Shown here: positions 27,006-42,109 of the stretch, piece by piece
Position numbering within the stretch: position 1 is the first letter of the stretch
Layout of the letters: each line of letters starts with the position of its first letter
From: Chrysomallon squamiferum
Lineage: Eukaryota; Mollusca; Gastropoda; Neomphalida; Peltospiridae
DNA: 64,000 bases
Assembly: GCA_012295275.1 (NCBI GenBank)
Contig: CM022672.1
Span: 3,457,443-3,521,442 of the forward strand
Direction: 5' to 3'
Made by a program: the position numbers and the translations under genes
Notes under the pieces: model-generated
Databases searched by the model: none
Told to the model about the DNA's origin: nothing
What the model saw: the letters and a program-made list of their open reading frames with translations, nothing else

Positions 27006-29678
27006 ATGCATATGTTTCTCTGTTTTAATTTATATCAGGATAAGAATAGTGCAATGGTAATTACTTGAGAGAAAAATATGCTTTCTCGTATCTTTTTTCT
27101 TATACAGTTCTCATGCAGCTAATCTACATTTTTCTATGCATGGTTTCATTCCACAGTGTGCATGATTCATCATACTTACTGAATTCGCCCATGTACTTTT
27201 TTGTACTTTTTTTTCCCCCATCAAACATCTACAAACATGCAGTCTAGATTATTTTCTGTCAACAATTAAATAATGTTGTTGTCTATTTTTGGATCATGCC
27301 CACACACTTTATTAACACGAACACGTTTGTGATCATTTTACTTGTATACCACACTTGCCTTGACTGCCAATGAAATCTAACGTTAATATGGCAACCATGC
27401 AGGGATATATGCATGCTGTTTTTCCTCATTTTGTCATATTACTAACTTAAAACAATCTGTTATGTTGTATAGGTATTTGGTTGTACTGTTATAACAGAGA
27501 CAAAATCAAAACTGAAAAAAAGTCATCAATCTGTATCAATTTAAAATATATATATATATATATAAAAATGACAAGCAAGTCAGTTTACAACCATTTTCAA
27601 ACAATTAGATCATTAAATTCTCAGCTAAGAATTATATATATATATATTTTTTTTTTTTTATCTTAAGTGAATCTTATGATTTAATGTCTGTCTTGGTTTA
27701 TAATTTGTTTAGAAATAAATTAACGTCATACAATTTGTCATTTTGTTTTTTTGCTGTTTTTAATATGATACACTTTTAATTATCAGAAACAAAACTGTCA
27801 AATCACTGACAGAACTGGAATTATGATAATCAATCTCAGAGATAGCATGCAGATGTGAAGGTTCTTCTGCAGTTAATCTAGTAATAGAGTCAACATGGAC
27901 AGAAAGCCCATATTTATCTGTTAACACTGCATGCCATAACCATAAATAATATAAGAAACAGGTATACACTCATCTTCTGATGTGAACTTTTCTCTCATAA
28001 GCAAAATCCATATCTGATGCTTTTAGTGTTTATATACTTTCCCTTTACATTTTTTATTATTATACAGATATCATTGTCATGAATTTCCCTAAATTTAAAA
28101 ATTGATATTTAAAGTTTGATTCACAGAAAGTAAATGAAAAGCATACCTTGATGAAAAGAAATGTTTTATATGTTTTCTCTACATTTACTGTTTGTTTTCG
28201 TTTTTGTTATTTCTAAATAACTTATGTTTTTTATAATAATATTCATGTATTACAGGTTAAAAAACCCCAACTAAAATGTCAAGTTTATGGATGAAAAAAA
28301 TGTTTTCGTCTGTGTGTCATGCTACTGAAACTCCTTCAAGTCATGTTTTCTTGCCTTTGGCACAACTAGTAAAAAGAAGAAAAACTATGTGTCGTATCAC
28401 TCCACCACATACCAGATGTTTCATTTAACACTGTCATTTAGTAGTTTGTTTATTTATTTTCTAAACTAGAGTGGGTAAATATTTATTAAAGATATTTATT
28501 GTTTCAGGGGCTTATGTGCACTTCATCTGTAAGATTTTAGGAAGTGTCAATATTTATGATGTGTATTTCTGTTCAGTGATACATGAGCTACAACATAATG
28601 AACAGCAGCATGTTTTGTTGAAATAAATATCTGAAGTAGGAATTAAAATGAATCTACATATTTATTATCCATGAGCTGATCATTTACCCTTGTTTGAATT
28701 TTTATATAGTAAAAATGTGTATTTTTGGAGGGACTTTTTTTTTTTTTTTTTTTACAAAAAATAAAATATGCAGATATAAAGTTTGCATAGATAATTTTTG
28801 CATTATATTTTTCTGTTTGTTCCAGTGTAAAGTTATACAGTATTTAGGTGTAAAATATATCATAAAATATGCATGAGTAAAATTTATACAAGACATTTAA
28901 GCATAGAGCTTTGTATAAAAGATATAATAAGTCCACATAGACAGTTATCAAGTATAAAGCCTGTTATAAAAATAAATATGTTTAAACCTTGTATAGGGCT
29001 TATTATACAATATACATGGACAGGGTTTCTTTTCCAACTGCAAAATGTTGGGTCAAAGTTAATGAAATCTCAAAACATATTTATTATTAGCTATTATTAG
29101 TTGTCACACATCTGGTTTTTGTGTAATGATGTGAAAGAAGAAATCTGGTGCAACCATTCCATGGTTACAGATATTACCTATACTATTCTCCCATAGAAAT
29201 ATTCATACTTGTTTTTGACAGAAAAAGTCATATGTGTTTCATGTTTGAGGCTTAAAATTGTATTATGCAGCTTTGTCACGCAAATGGTGCAGTATTCATT
29301 TTCCAACACACACCCAAAAATGTTTACACATATGGTTAACTGCATAATTTATAAATTGAGACTGGTTATACAATATACAAGGTGACAATCACCTCTCCTC
29401 GCATCTGGAAAATGAAAAGTGTAATGAACCTAAAATATTTCATTCTATGATTTTTGAAAAGAGAAAAAACTAACTTCAAAATAATATTTATTCAGAAATA
29501 TTTTTGGTTGTAAAAACAAAAAAAAACAAAACAACTTCAGTGCAATCAACTGAGAAAAAAAAAATATAGACTAATAATACCCCATTAGCGTAATTTTTAA
29601 TTTATCAAAACATAATAAACTTTGAAAAAATAAAAAAAAAAAAAAATAAACATCTCAATATGTATAAATATAACATAC

Positions 29679-29743
29679 CTTTAACACTCAGAAAGTCGAT
29701 TTGTGGACATAGCATGTGACCAGAATAATTCACTATTTGCCAT
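29679..29743 (-). other. Candidate non-coding 5' exon (FAM53 gene)
   Basis: A 65-base minus-strand segment lies between acceptor TTATCCACAG and donor AAAG/GTATGT. Its last bases (GTGTTAAAG) match the end of the candidate exon at 17017-17109, and a preceding CCACA-ATC patch is also similar. The two may be related or share splice-enhancer sequence. Two of its three frames are closed, so a UTR role is more likely than coding. Confidence 0.3.
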
Positions 29744-30387
29744 CTGTGGATAAAAAAAAAATGGGTAACACTCATGTTAAAACAGTTCTGTGTACTCAAA
29801 TGAGTCTATATTTTGGCATAAACTAAAGAAAATGAAGTCTCTCTCTCTCTCTCTCACACACAAACACACTCACACACCCAAAAAAAAAACTTGACTAATG
29901 CTTGGTATCCCCATGTCACACTTGTGTATATGAGACCTACAAGATTTTGTGTTGATCTCGGGGAAAAAGTGTTTTTATGGTTGTTGGTTTTTTTTCTTTA
30001 CATGCTTGCTGTAACATTTTTGCCTTGCCATATAAAATTATCAAACTGTTATGTAACAAAGTGTAATGTTACACAAGTTCAGTGAAAAGCACTTAGTCAT
30101 GGTCAGAGATCAGTACCAACATCCACAAATAGAAGGACAAACAATGGCACCCAAAAAGCAATCAATATTTTCTCAAACAGTTTTTGTTTTAAATACACAT
30201 CACCTAGGGTGTTTACGGTCTTTAGTGAAATATTTTTTGAACACTCCATTCAGTTCCAAAAGGATGACCAAGGTACCCAATGTTTAAGTGCAAACAATAA
30301 CAGGTTAACATAACCAATACAAAAATACAAATTAGTTGTCATCAGGTACTGAGTCTGAAACTAATAACAACTCAAAATCTTTCTTAC

Positions 30388-30522
30388 CAGTTGATAAGTA
30401 GCTTTTTGTTACATGGGTTATTTTCTTCAATAAATATCCATTTGGACTGATGGATCACTCTGTCACAGTCCTGGTCACACTGATGTAGAAGTGTTCCCAA
30501 TTCATTTATGCTTCCTCATAAA
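30388..30522 (-). other. Candidate non-coding 5' exon (FAM53 gene)
   Basis: A 135-base minus-strand segment bounded by acceptor GATTCTTCAG and donor CTG/GTAAGA, less AT-rich than its flanks. A frame open from about base 30 of the segment to its end exists, but joining it to the next candidate exon gives an in-frame TGA. I therefore treat it as untranslated. Confidence 0.3.
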
Positions 30523-31725
30523 CTGAAGAATCATTTAAACATAGAGACAAATATGTCTGACAGACTGAAACTACGGCATCTGTTAAAAACTAACTGTTTT
30601 AAGAAGAACTGGCTGCAGTGAGTATTAGTGTATTTATAGACTTGTAACTACCTTTGTGTGACATCATAACAGCAGTTGATCTCAGTGTGTGGAGCCTGAG
30701 ATTTTCACTATGGCAGTTAGAGAAAACCAATTATTTTGCAGAATGAATATTGAATATAGCAGTACAATTACTGTTTCCTTCAAGTACTTAATAAATAAAA
30801 ATAAATAAAAATAAAATTACCTTGACTGTTGGTTTTTAATTCTAAATTTCATATTTAAGAAGGATTTTTCTAAATTATTCAGTCAGTTAAATAAATTAAA
30901 TGGAAACCTAGATACTGTTTCTGTTAATTAATTTTTTTTTTTTTAAATCAGTACTAAAGAAAATGTTCATGCAAAAGATCAGATTTTATTAATGAAAACT
31001 GTAATGAACCAAAATGCTATACACGAGTCCAAAATATATTCATGATTGCATACAGGTACTTTTTCACCTTTAACACCTAATATGAATATATTCAACAGCA
31101 ATAAACACTTCTTTTACTTATTTTATTATTTAATAAATAATAATATAAATAAATATTTTCTTCTTTCTTTTCTTTTCTTTTTATATTAAAACAAACAAAA
31201 AAAGTTGAAAGATAAATTAATAACATTCATTGTTTCCCCCTAAAAAGCAGTCAATTCACAACTGACACTTTCACTATGCTGCAAAACACGATATACAAAT
31301 ATCGGAAATATGTACTTAAATTGTATGAAATTTGGATATCTGGTTTCAATAATTGTAGTTCGATGCATCCGGGAAAAATTCTCTGCGTTTTTAATAGTCC
31401 TGAGTATACTACAAATGATTGTACTTGTTATTTAAGACAGTATATTCTGTATATAAATTCATTTTTAAGAATATATAATGAATAAATATATTTTGTTCGT
31501 TCATAAAGTGTGAGAAACATTTATATAGAAAGAATTTGCTTTACATCTGAAAGATGTGATCCCATCAGATCCTGCTATTAAGAACTGCGTGCACTGAAAT
31601 GAGTGTTCTATTTTTAGATCACTGGTTAATGAATGGAAATGTGTACACAAAAGACTAGGGTCTAAACGTAAAAGAAAAGAAATAACATGCTTATAAATGA
31701 ACATCATTGGTAGAATCATACTCAC

Positions 31726-31850
31726 TTAATCTAACATACTCGTACTGGAATGCTAATAGTTATCAGCAGCGACAATTTCGTCCGGATTAAAAGACCTCCG
31801 CTCGGTCCTGCACCCGACGATCACTAAAAAATGATTGGTGACGTCATCTG
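31726..31850 (-). promoter_or_regulatory. Probable promoter and first exon of the FAM53 gene
   Basis: A CpG-bearing patch stands out in AT-rich surroundings. On the minus strand it reads CCAAT box (revcomp of 31834-31839), a perfect CRE TGACGTCA (31839-31846), then about 110 bases of GC-richer sequence ending at a consensus donor GTGAGT (31725-31720). The order fits a minus-strand TSS near 31,800-31,820. The link to FAM53, whose coding exons begin 19 kb away, is inferred from strand and the lack of any other minus-strand gene between. Confidence 0.45.
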
Positions 31851-33929
31851 TCAATCACTACATGAAGGCGAATTTTTCTCTTTTTTTTAATTTAATTTTT
31901 TATTAATTCAGTTAAATGTAGAACGCTGTTCTGCCATATTTTAATTTAATATATGAGAAATATTTGTATGAGTATAATAATTATTTGATAAATCTTAAAA
32001 AGTTTGCAAACAAAGCGAACAAATAAATGAAGTACATTATCATATTACTCTCCTTGACCTTTTTGTTGGAGGCGGGATTTTCGTTTTACAATATACATTC
32101 ATTCGCTTCTGTTCATCATTTAATGATAGCAATCAAATATATAGAACATATATTGAAAGACAGTTTTAAATGGATTTGATCAACACCATGTTGAAGGTGT
32201 TTTAAATGGCAGAATAATTGCATAAGGAATGCGAATTAGCTAATACAAATAATAGATTTTCATAGTCCTAGACGAAAGCTGTTTTATTCTTTACGTTTAA
32301 ATGCTCAAAATCTCGAGAACAAAATTACAAAAGGTTACTGCTGCTCATTTGAAATAATAATAATAATAATAATAAATGGTATTAATAATATTTCATATTC
32401 AGTTTGCGCTAGATGCGAACTTGGCCAAGGGAACATTTCAGTGTTAATTTGCTATGTCTTGTTTGTAATAATAAAATATAATAAATTAATACTTTTCACT
32501 TTTTTATTTCCCATTGTTTATTTATTTACTTATTAAATATACGAGTCTCTAGCACAAAAGTACCAACTGTATTATTTTTCAGCAGTTACCTAAAATTAAT
32601 TTCTCAAAATCACTTTTCGTTATCTGCATCTTAGCTCATTAAACTAAACAAAACTACAGTAATTATTCAACAAAATTTGATTTATCTGAATTTAATTTCT
32701 CTCCAATTTCGTTCTTTTAGTAGGCATAATTTGGTTTTATGAATAATGCATGTAATAAATTTTTATTAAAATAGCAGATCATCTACGGCGCTTTAATAAA
32801 CAGTGTAATAAATTACCAGTTTAAAATCATCATGAGGTATTTTTAAAACAGTTCAAAGTATTAACGCCAAGAATTTTCTCATATCGTTTATTTTGGCTCT
32901 AAATATCACTTTTAAAAGTGTATTATGATTTCATTAATTTCAGGTATGGCCATTTCGAAAACAGGTAACGTGTCTTTCAGTTGAACATTCTAATTAAAAT
33001 ATCATAATAAGATCTGATATTAGTTCCGCTGTACTATTTAGTTATTAAAATGACCAGGAACAAGATAATAATAATATAAGGGGGTGAAATAAATGAAAGA
33101 AAACAAACTATAATTATAATTATTAGGTACGAATATTATAATATATGAAAATTAATCTTCCAGTTAAATAGCTGATTTTGATGACTGAATTAATCCCTTC
33201 TATGTCACGTCAGTTGATCTAATTCGCGGAAATATTTTTACTTATTTTTATTCAATTTTAAATATTTTTCGTAGGTTTTTAACCGTCACCTAAAATTGGT
33301 ACGAGTATCAGTGTGTTTGGTGTGCGTGTGAATGAGTGTGTTTTTGTAAGCGTTTGTAATATATTTGAATTGAAAATGAATTTATACGGAGATAGGATGG
33401 CCATATTTAACATTTTTGTCTATATTCCTTATACAGCCAAAGTAGTTAAATCAAGTTCAACTTAACTATATATGTTTTACATGTTTTTGATCTTACATTA
33501 TAATTATAGGAAAGAAACGATTCCTAAATTATTATAGTTTAAATTACGTTTCATGTAATATAGCATTTTCGCTGTTAAAATGAAATGTAATTTTCGGGCT
33601 TGGAAAAGAGTCATCATTAAAACGAATTTGAAGGGGGATTTAGTCATTAAGATTTGTTGACAGTTGACACACGTGTTTTTAACAGGAAGTAAACAAAAAT
33701 GCTCTTATTTATTAAAGGAAGAAAAGATTATTAGCAAACGCCTCGAAATGTTTTCACATGGAGGAAATGGATAAAATTCAGTTCAAATTAGTTGTATTTT
33801 CGCAAATTTATATAATAATCTTTATTAAATAATTTTCTTCGAAAATTTCTGCTATTAATCAGATAAGATCATTGCAACTGTTACTTGCTGCAATGCTGGA
33901 ATTACGAACTTAACCGACTGTAAGCGATG
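31851..33929. other. Intergenic spacer between FAM53 and DPCD
   Basis: AT-rich spacer between two divergent promoters. It contains a short (TAA)n at about 32356-32375 and a GT-rich patch at about 33310-33350. No open frame of interest was seen on either strand. Confidence 0.6.
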
Positions 33930-34086
33930 CAAATTTATTTGCTAATTTGTTCTAATCCAATAGAATACGTCGTTACTTTCGACGGACATTACCGATACCT
34001 TCGAAATCAAGTTGATTTGTCTCGAGTAGTTCCGTGAAAAGAAAGCACTGCACGGCGATTTATATAATCCGTCTCCAATAAACAAT
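33930..34086 (+). promoter_or_regulatory. DPCD promoter and 5' leader
   Basis: CpG frequency rises sharply between about 33,960 and 34,060 (ACGTCG, TTTCGACGG, CTCGAG, GCACGGCG). The start codon lies in the context CAATATGGCGTCG, which resembles the YY1-type ATGGCG element common at start sites of housekeeping genes. The TSS itself cannot be fixed. Confidence 0.5.
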
Positions 34087-36704
<2,618 letters not shown>

Positions 36705-37654
36705 TATGTAGATTGTGAAAAAATAAACCAGACTGAAAAGATAACCAGTTGGGAATAAATTTATGTCATTTTAAGATAATCCATGATAAAATTTTTAGTG
36801 GTAATAAAATAATATACTCCACTAAAACATTAAAAAAAGGCTGAATGGTTGTGATTTTGTTTTGCTGATATAGAAATCTGATTATTTGATGAAATATAGT
36901 GGAGAGTTCTTTGAAAAAAAATTAAAAATTTACTGCATTTCTTTAGAATTAATACATGTACATTCAGTTTGTAGTGTGTGACATGAATTTTATAAATTTA
37001 GAAATATAATTTTCATCATCTGTTTTGACATGAGGTAGTTCATTAAGAAACAAAAAAGGTAGTTTCAACAAAACCAGATATTATTTGTTATAGGATATGT
37101 TTCCCCTGTTTTCACAGAGAATTAATTATACAATTTTGTTTTGTAATATATATTTTTTCTTTTAAAAGAAATAAAATTGATAAATAACTTGGGTTATTTT
37201 GTTTTCTTCATCTGTATTTTAGAATTGATGTCTTCTGAGTTATGCATGAAGGTATTAGAATTGTTATAAATTTTCATTAATATTTTTTCCTAATTTGTCT
37301 TAATGTGTTGTTAATGAATCTTATATGCATTGTCAGTGCAAGTTATTTAACAAAATAAAACAAAATAAATAAAACATTTTTAATTAAATAAAACAATTCT
37401 TGGAATGGTAATCACATGATATATTTACAAACCAGTTGTATGGAAATCACACAAAACCATTTGTGTTTTCTTCATAACATAATAATTTGTTAATCAAGTA
37501 CTCAGTAGGCATAAGCAAGTGGAAGATAAATCATTTATTCATATTTAAATAACGAAATCATATACACTTTTTATTTTTTTCTGAATTTATCTTCCATGAT
37601 GTGAGTGTGCGAATTCAATTTTAACATATTCATCAACATGACAGTCAAAGCATT
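36705..37654. other. Convergent 3' region between DPCD and the zinc-finger gene
   Basis: This AT-rich spacer should hold both 3' UTRs. On the plus strand there are AATAAA hexamers at 36722, 36754 and 36803. On the minus strand, TTTATT sites (AATAAA in gene sense) near 37535 and 37570 could serve the zinc-finger gene. No reading frame of note. Confidence 0.6.
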
Positions 37655-38611
37655 TTACTTACTGAGATATCTGCAGTTACGTCTGCAATGACGCAACATG
37701 TTAGATTTTTGGTTAAACCGAGTGCTGCAAAATCCACATGCATATGGTTTGCTTTTGCTATGAATTTGCTTGTGCTTTTTCAGAACTGAAAGCTCATAGA
37801 ATAACTTGCCACACTCAGTACATTTGATATTAGGCAGAGACTGATGTCGTTTCATATGTATCTTTAGTGGCTTGAATCCTCGAAAGAGTTTGTAACAAAC
37901 ATGGCATCGATTAACATTGGTGTTATTACTAACAGTATCTGGGGAACTAGCATCTTTTGATGGAAATGAAATAGAGGAGACAGGATCCTTCTTTGGCGCT
38001 GCAGATGACAGTTCTAAATGTTTTGAAATCTGTGTTTCTAAACCAAGTGAGATATAACTTAAACAGTCGGCCAGTATGTTTGAAAACTTATCTTCACCTG
38101 CATTATTCACTGAAAACATCCATGGATCATTATCACTGAAATTACTGACATTTTCTATACTACACGTCCTTTCTTCTTTCAAGATGTCGTCTGCCACGCA
38201 CGATTCAGTTGCTGACTTCATATAACTGTGCAAACCCTGTTTTTTCTCATGAATAAATGTCTGTGGCAGATTCAAAATTTGAACAGACTGCTGAATTAAA
38301 GACATACCTGAAACACCGCACATCATCAGATGTTGAATGATGTTTGAATAATTCTCTGAATACTGTGAGCTTAGGTTATCAGACAGTTTGATTTTTTCTG
38401 AGCTTGGGGGTATTTCTGCATTTGCCATGCTACTTGTTACGCATTCTTCATGTGGCTCTTTGGTGGATGTATGTTTTGATGGTGACATTCTTTTTGCTAT
38501 ACTTTCTGAATAAAATAAACTGTTACATGTATTTGTTGGCACTTCATAGCTGCTGTCATCCATTAATAGTTTGCCACCAATGCAGATGAAATTATTTTGA
38601 TTGTCATTCAT
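37655..38611 (-). CDS. Three-finger C2H2-type zinc-finger protein
   Basis: One coding exon encodes 318 residues. Residues 1-235 are Ser/Asn-rich, without a recognised domain. Three zinc fingers are packed at the C-terminus: residues 236-256 (CHVC...H...H), 264-284 (CTEC...H...H) and 292-313 (CGFC...H...C). The last is a C2HC variant. The linker before finger three (SKSKPYA) resembles the TGEKPY type; the first linker (QSLPNIK) does not. Fingers of this kind usually bind DNA, so a nuclear regulator is likely. The exon starts at an acceptor ending at 38653. In frame the sequence stays open from there to the ATG, and the upstream exon supplies an in-frame TAA, which supports this start. I recognise no orthologue, so no symbol. 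The gene is convergent with DPCD. Confidence 0.85.
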   Translation of the reverse strand: MNDNQNNFICIGGKLLMDDSSYEVPTNTCNSLFYSESIAKRMSPSKHTSTKEPHEECVTSSMANAEIPPSSEKIKLSDNLSSQYSENYSNIIQHLMMCGVSGMSLIQQSVQILNLPQTFIHEKKQGLHSYMKSATESCVADDILKEERTCSIENVSNFSDNDPWMFSVNNAGEDKFSNILADCLSYISLGLETQISKHLELSSAAPKKDPVSSISFPSKDASSPDTVSNNTNVNRCHVCYKLFRGFKPLKIHMKRHQSLPNIKCTECGKLFYELSVLKKHKQIHSKSKPYACGFCSTRFNQKSNMLRHCRRNCRYLSK

Positions 38612-40130
38612 GTTAGCTGACTGTACTTTATCCTGAACAGTTTCTGGTAAATCTACAGTTCAGATTAAAGGGGAAAAAAAAAAAAAAATTACAAGATGTA
38701 AAAATTCATTTAAAAATATTAATATTGTGCATGACTTAAATTAAAGCTGTTTTTATATACTTCATTTTAATAATAATAATAATAATCATAATAAATAAAT
38801 AAATAAAATGAGTTGTTGTAAATGAAAGTACAGAAATATAATTATATAGTATTACTATTTTATGTTTTAAATATATACTATTTTATTTAATAAACTTTAC
38901 TGGAGGTGTTAACAACTGTTAAATGAATTCAAATAATTAAATTTCTAAAACTCTTTGCTTGGAACCGTAAGAAGGAAAAGAAAATTAGAATTAATTGAAG
39001 AATTTATTTTTATTTTTGCTTTCAGATATCCGATAGCTGTTAATTTGCTTATTAGCCAGGCAACAATCAGACAATAAAACATTTAAAATGTGTCATTTTT
39101 ATCGCTCAGATGTGCATTTTAAAGCGGTTTTTATGATTACTTTCATTCTGCTGTTAAAATAAATTTTAGAAACGAAATAGTGTGCCAGTTATAAAATGTA
39201 CATTACAATACAAATCGTAAATCTAACACATATCGTAAAATTAGATGTTCAGTTTTAGAAGATCGAATTATTAATAATTAAATTTTGTCTTGGGTTAGTG
39301 CAAAAAAACAACAACAAAAAAACGGCTAATAAATATTTAACTGTTTGCCTAATTATATATATATATAATTAATTATAATGTATTGTCAAAAATATTTTTT
39401 TATCATGGTAGTTAACTGAACCAGTTAATTATATATCACATTTACTTTTGTAAAATGTATATTATCTAACAATAACATTTATGTTTAGAACTAAACGGTT
39501 ATAACGAAACTTTAATAAAAACATTATTAATAATAAATATGATTTTTAAGATTTACATGTTTTTTTTTTTTTTTGTTTTTGTTTCAGAACTGTTCGTATC
39601 AAGTTGCAACTAGTTCCTTAATTTTCCACATATTTATTTATTCATTCATTTATTAGCCTATCAAATATTGTAGCTTATACAAATGAACAAAAAATTATTT
39701 TTAATTTATATAAAATATTCAAAGGGCATTAGCGATATTATAATTAAAAATTAATGTGTTGAACTTCATTTTGGGTTAATCTGACAGAGGCGCCAGAAGA
39801 TAAATAGTCAGCTACAATAATTTCCATAAGCAAATGAAAGGTTGAAGATAAATAAATAAATTAATTAATTAATTGAGTCTAGAAACTGACAGTTTTGTTT
39901 TCCTGATATCTCTATTGAATATGCCTGTAATGCTAAATTATAAATATTTTATTTTTTTGAATTTTTTTTTTTTTTTCGTTTTTAAATGTATACTTCAGAA
40001 GGAAATAAAATTCGGCAACACTTACCCTTGTTTCTGGGTGACAGTTAATGTCAGATTTCGTTCTAATAAAATCTCTAGGTCTACAAATACCCGCGTACTT
40101 CAAGGGCGTTGTTGGTTCACAAATTAGTTT
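38612..40130 (-). other. 5' UTR and first intron of the zinc-finger gene
   Basis: The coding exon extends to 38652 as leader. The intron (38653-40025) holds a TAA/TAAA tract at about 38770-38808, A/T runs and a TA tract near 39356-39366. A probable first exon lies upstream with a consensus donor GG/GTAAGT (exon end 40026). It reads back through CpG-containing sequence to about 40130. Joining the two exons puts a TAA in frame ahead of the start codon, as expected for a leader. Confidence 0.5.
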
Positions 40131-40629
40131 TCAAACTCAAATTCACCTTCTCCTGCTCAGATACCAGCTTAATTGATAGTTAAAATCGTGTTATTGTCTT
40201 TTACTTAACAGTTTATTATACCGTAATAACATCCTCCTTCTATTAACAAAATTAATTAATTTGTTTAGCAGATTATTACCACAAACTGGGCATATCGCAC
40301 TATATCTTTAGTTTATTCTGATTTGCTTTCTGAACATTTTCTCTGTAGACATTTGTATCCCCAGAGCTTTATAAGCCATGATGATTCTGAACATCAAATC
40401 TAAACATCTGCTTGAAACGACTCCTAGTTAATCCTGTTTGTGTGTAATGAAAGATTTAAATTATGTTGTTGTTGTTTTTTTCTGTTTAAATCTACATTCA
40501 ATAATTTTATTTATTTATTTATTTATTTATTTATTAGTAATATTCCTTTTTAATTTTTTTCTTGATTTATAATTTATCTTCAGTGCATGACTTTTAAGAA
40601 TAAAATAATCTAATAAATTATTAAATGCA

Positions 40630-40811
40630 ATTTTCCGCAGAAATATTCACTAAATTTAGTGATACCATTCTTAAAACATTAAACTTTATTTAATTAATTA
40701 CCTGACTAATGTGACATAAAATTTTCCACAGAAATATTCACTAAATTTAGTGATATCATTCTTAAAACATTAAAATTTATTTAATTAACCACCTGACTAA
40801 CGTGACTTAAA
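40630..40811. repeat. 91-bp tandem duplication containing a palindrome
   Basis: Two head-to-tail copies (40630-40720 and 40721-40811) differ at only a handful of positions. Each copy holds the perfect 16-base palindrome TCACTAAATTTAGTGA. The near-identity suggests a recent duplication. Confidence 0.92.
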
Positions 40812-41307
40812 ATTTTCTATTGTTTGCTTACAAAACAAAGACAACCTGGTAGGAAGAGCTAGTGACTGTTATTTTATTATTATTATAATTATTTTTTATT
40901 TTTTTTATTGCCTTATTTTCCAAATCTCTGCAAGCACGAATAGTTCTTTTTCTTTCTTTCTTTCCTTCATTTATTTATTTTGTTTAATTAAAACTCCGAA
41001 TCTAACTCCAATGAATCGGACCTTAAAATTCAACATAAATATATACTTATATTTGTACACAATTAAAGACATAATAATATGAAATTTCATTTTCACTTTT
41101 CCAGCATCAAAATGATTTATTTAAAATCTTCAGGGTATAATTATTTAATATATTTTTATATTATTATTCTACACACTATATTCAACCTATATTAATCAAA
41201 GCATTCAATTATTCGATCCATACACATGTAAGTGAATCGGATTTGTATGAAATAATATAACATTCATTACTGTAACACCAATGGGCCTAATAAATAGTTT
41301 TAACTAC

Positions 41308-41310
<3 letters not shown>

Positions 41311-41360
<50 letters not shown>
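41311..41360. repeat. (TTA)n microsatellite
   Basis: About 16 uninterrupted TTA units, followed by a small CAA-rich stretch (41385-41405). Confidence 0.96.
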
Positions 41361-41579
41361 GTCTTTCTTTTAATAATTACAACAGCAACAACAACAACAA
41401 CAATAATAAATAGTGTTTATTAGTTTAGTCAAGATGCGAGGCATTCGTTTCTGTTTTCTAGATGTTAGACAGAAAAATAATTCTAAATTGATAGGAAAAA
41501 AGGTAAGTAAAATGCATTATTACACGAAATAAGAATTTTGGTTTAATCATAAATCATTAAAATTGAATAAGTCAATGCA

Positions 41580-41734
41580 TAACCGGCGATCCATAAATTA
41601 ATATAAAGCGGCAAATTTAAAGTTAGTGGTTAGTGTCGCCGCAAACAGCTGATTAACTACAAATGAGTAGCCTGTTATTATTGCCAATAACTCCACTGTA
41701 ATGAAATTAAATTTATGCAGCTCAAAGTAGTATG

Positions 41735-41819
<85 letters not shown>

Positions 41820-42109
41820 TTATAAAGCCACGTCTTTATTTGTTTAAGTCCAAGAATTAACAAAATTACATTAGTCAAAGAAAAAAATCTATTTTAATTA
41901 AAAAAAAAAAAAATAATAATAATAAAAAAATAAAACCCCTCAAAATGACTACCTAATCGCAAGAGATTTTATTACGGAAGATAACATTTATTCGTATTAG
42001 AAATATTAGTTATCTCCCTTTTAATAATGTCGTAAAACTACCGAAAAAGGTACCACCAGGAAACATGAAGAAGTGACAGTTCTTGTTTGTTTTGGTTTTA
42101 AAAGACGAT
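41580..42109 (+). promoter_or_regulatory. CACUL1 promoter and leader with a (GA)n tract
   Basis: CpG-containing sequence at 41583-41645 (ACCGGCG, AAGCGGC, GTGTCGCCGC) is followed by a (GA)n tract at 41737-41814 and an ETS-like CGGAAG at about 41976. An in-frame TGA lies 12 codons ahead of the CACUL1 ATG, so translation begins at 42110. The TSS position is unknown; the GA tract may be in the promoter or the leader. Confidence 0.5.
41737..41814. repeat. (GA)n microsatellite
   Basis: About 39 uninterrupted GA units, roughly 300 bases ahead of the CACUL1 start codon. On the other strand it reads (TC)n and produces a spurious Ser-Leu reading frame. Confidence 0.97.

Larger units (their letters stand above)
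12382..31725 (-). other. FAM53 5' intron region, no other gene recognised
   Basis: This 19-kb stretch probably forms introns between non-coding 5' exons of the FAM53 gene. It carries microsatellites (TG at 13746-13763, 17541-17601, 25225-25255 and 26979-27005; TTA at 18171-18207; TAA at 19773-19805), a degenerate tandem array at 20734-21126, and abundant A/T runs. Three short segments flanked by good minus-strand splice sites are listed separately as candidate exons. No reading frame in the rest looks like a conserved protein. Confidence 0.55.
40131..41579. other. Spacer between the zinc-finger gene and CACUL1
   Basis: Non-coding AT-rich spacer between two divergently transcribed genes. It holds a (TTTA)n tract at 40507-40537, a 91-bp tandem duplication (40630-40811) and a long (TTA)n tract (41311-41360). 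No gene seen. Confidence 0.65.

Noticed and set aside
41678-41878. 66-codon minus-strand frame with Ser-Leu repeats
   Set aside because: It is the translation of the (GA)n tract.
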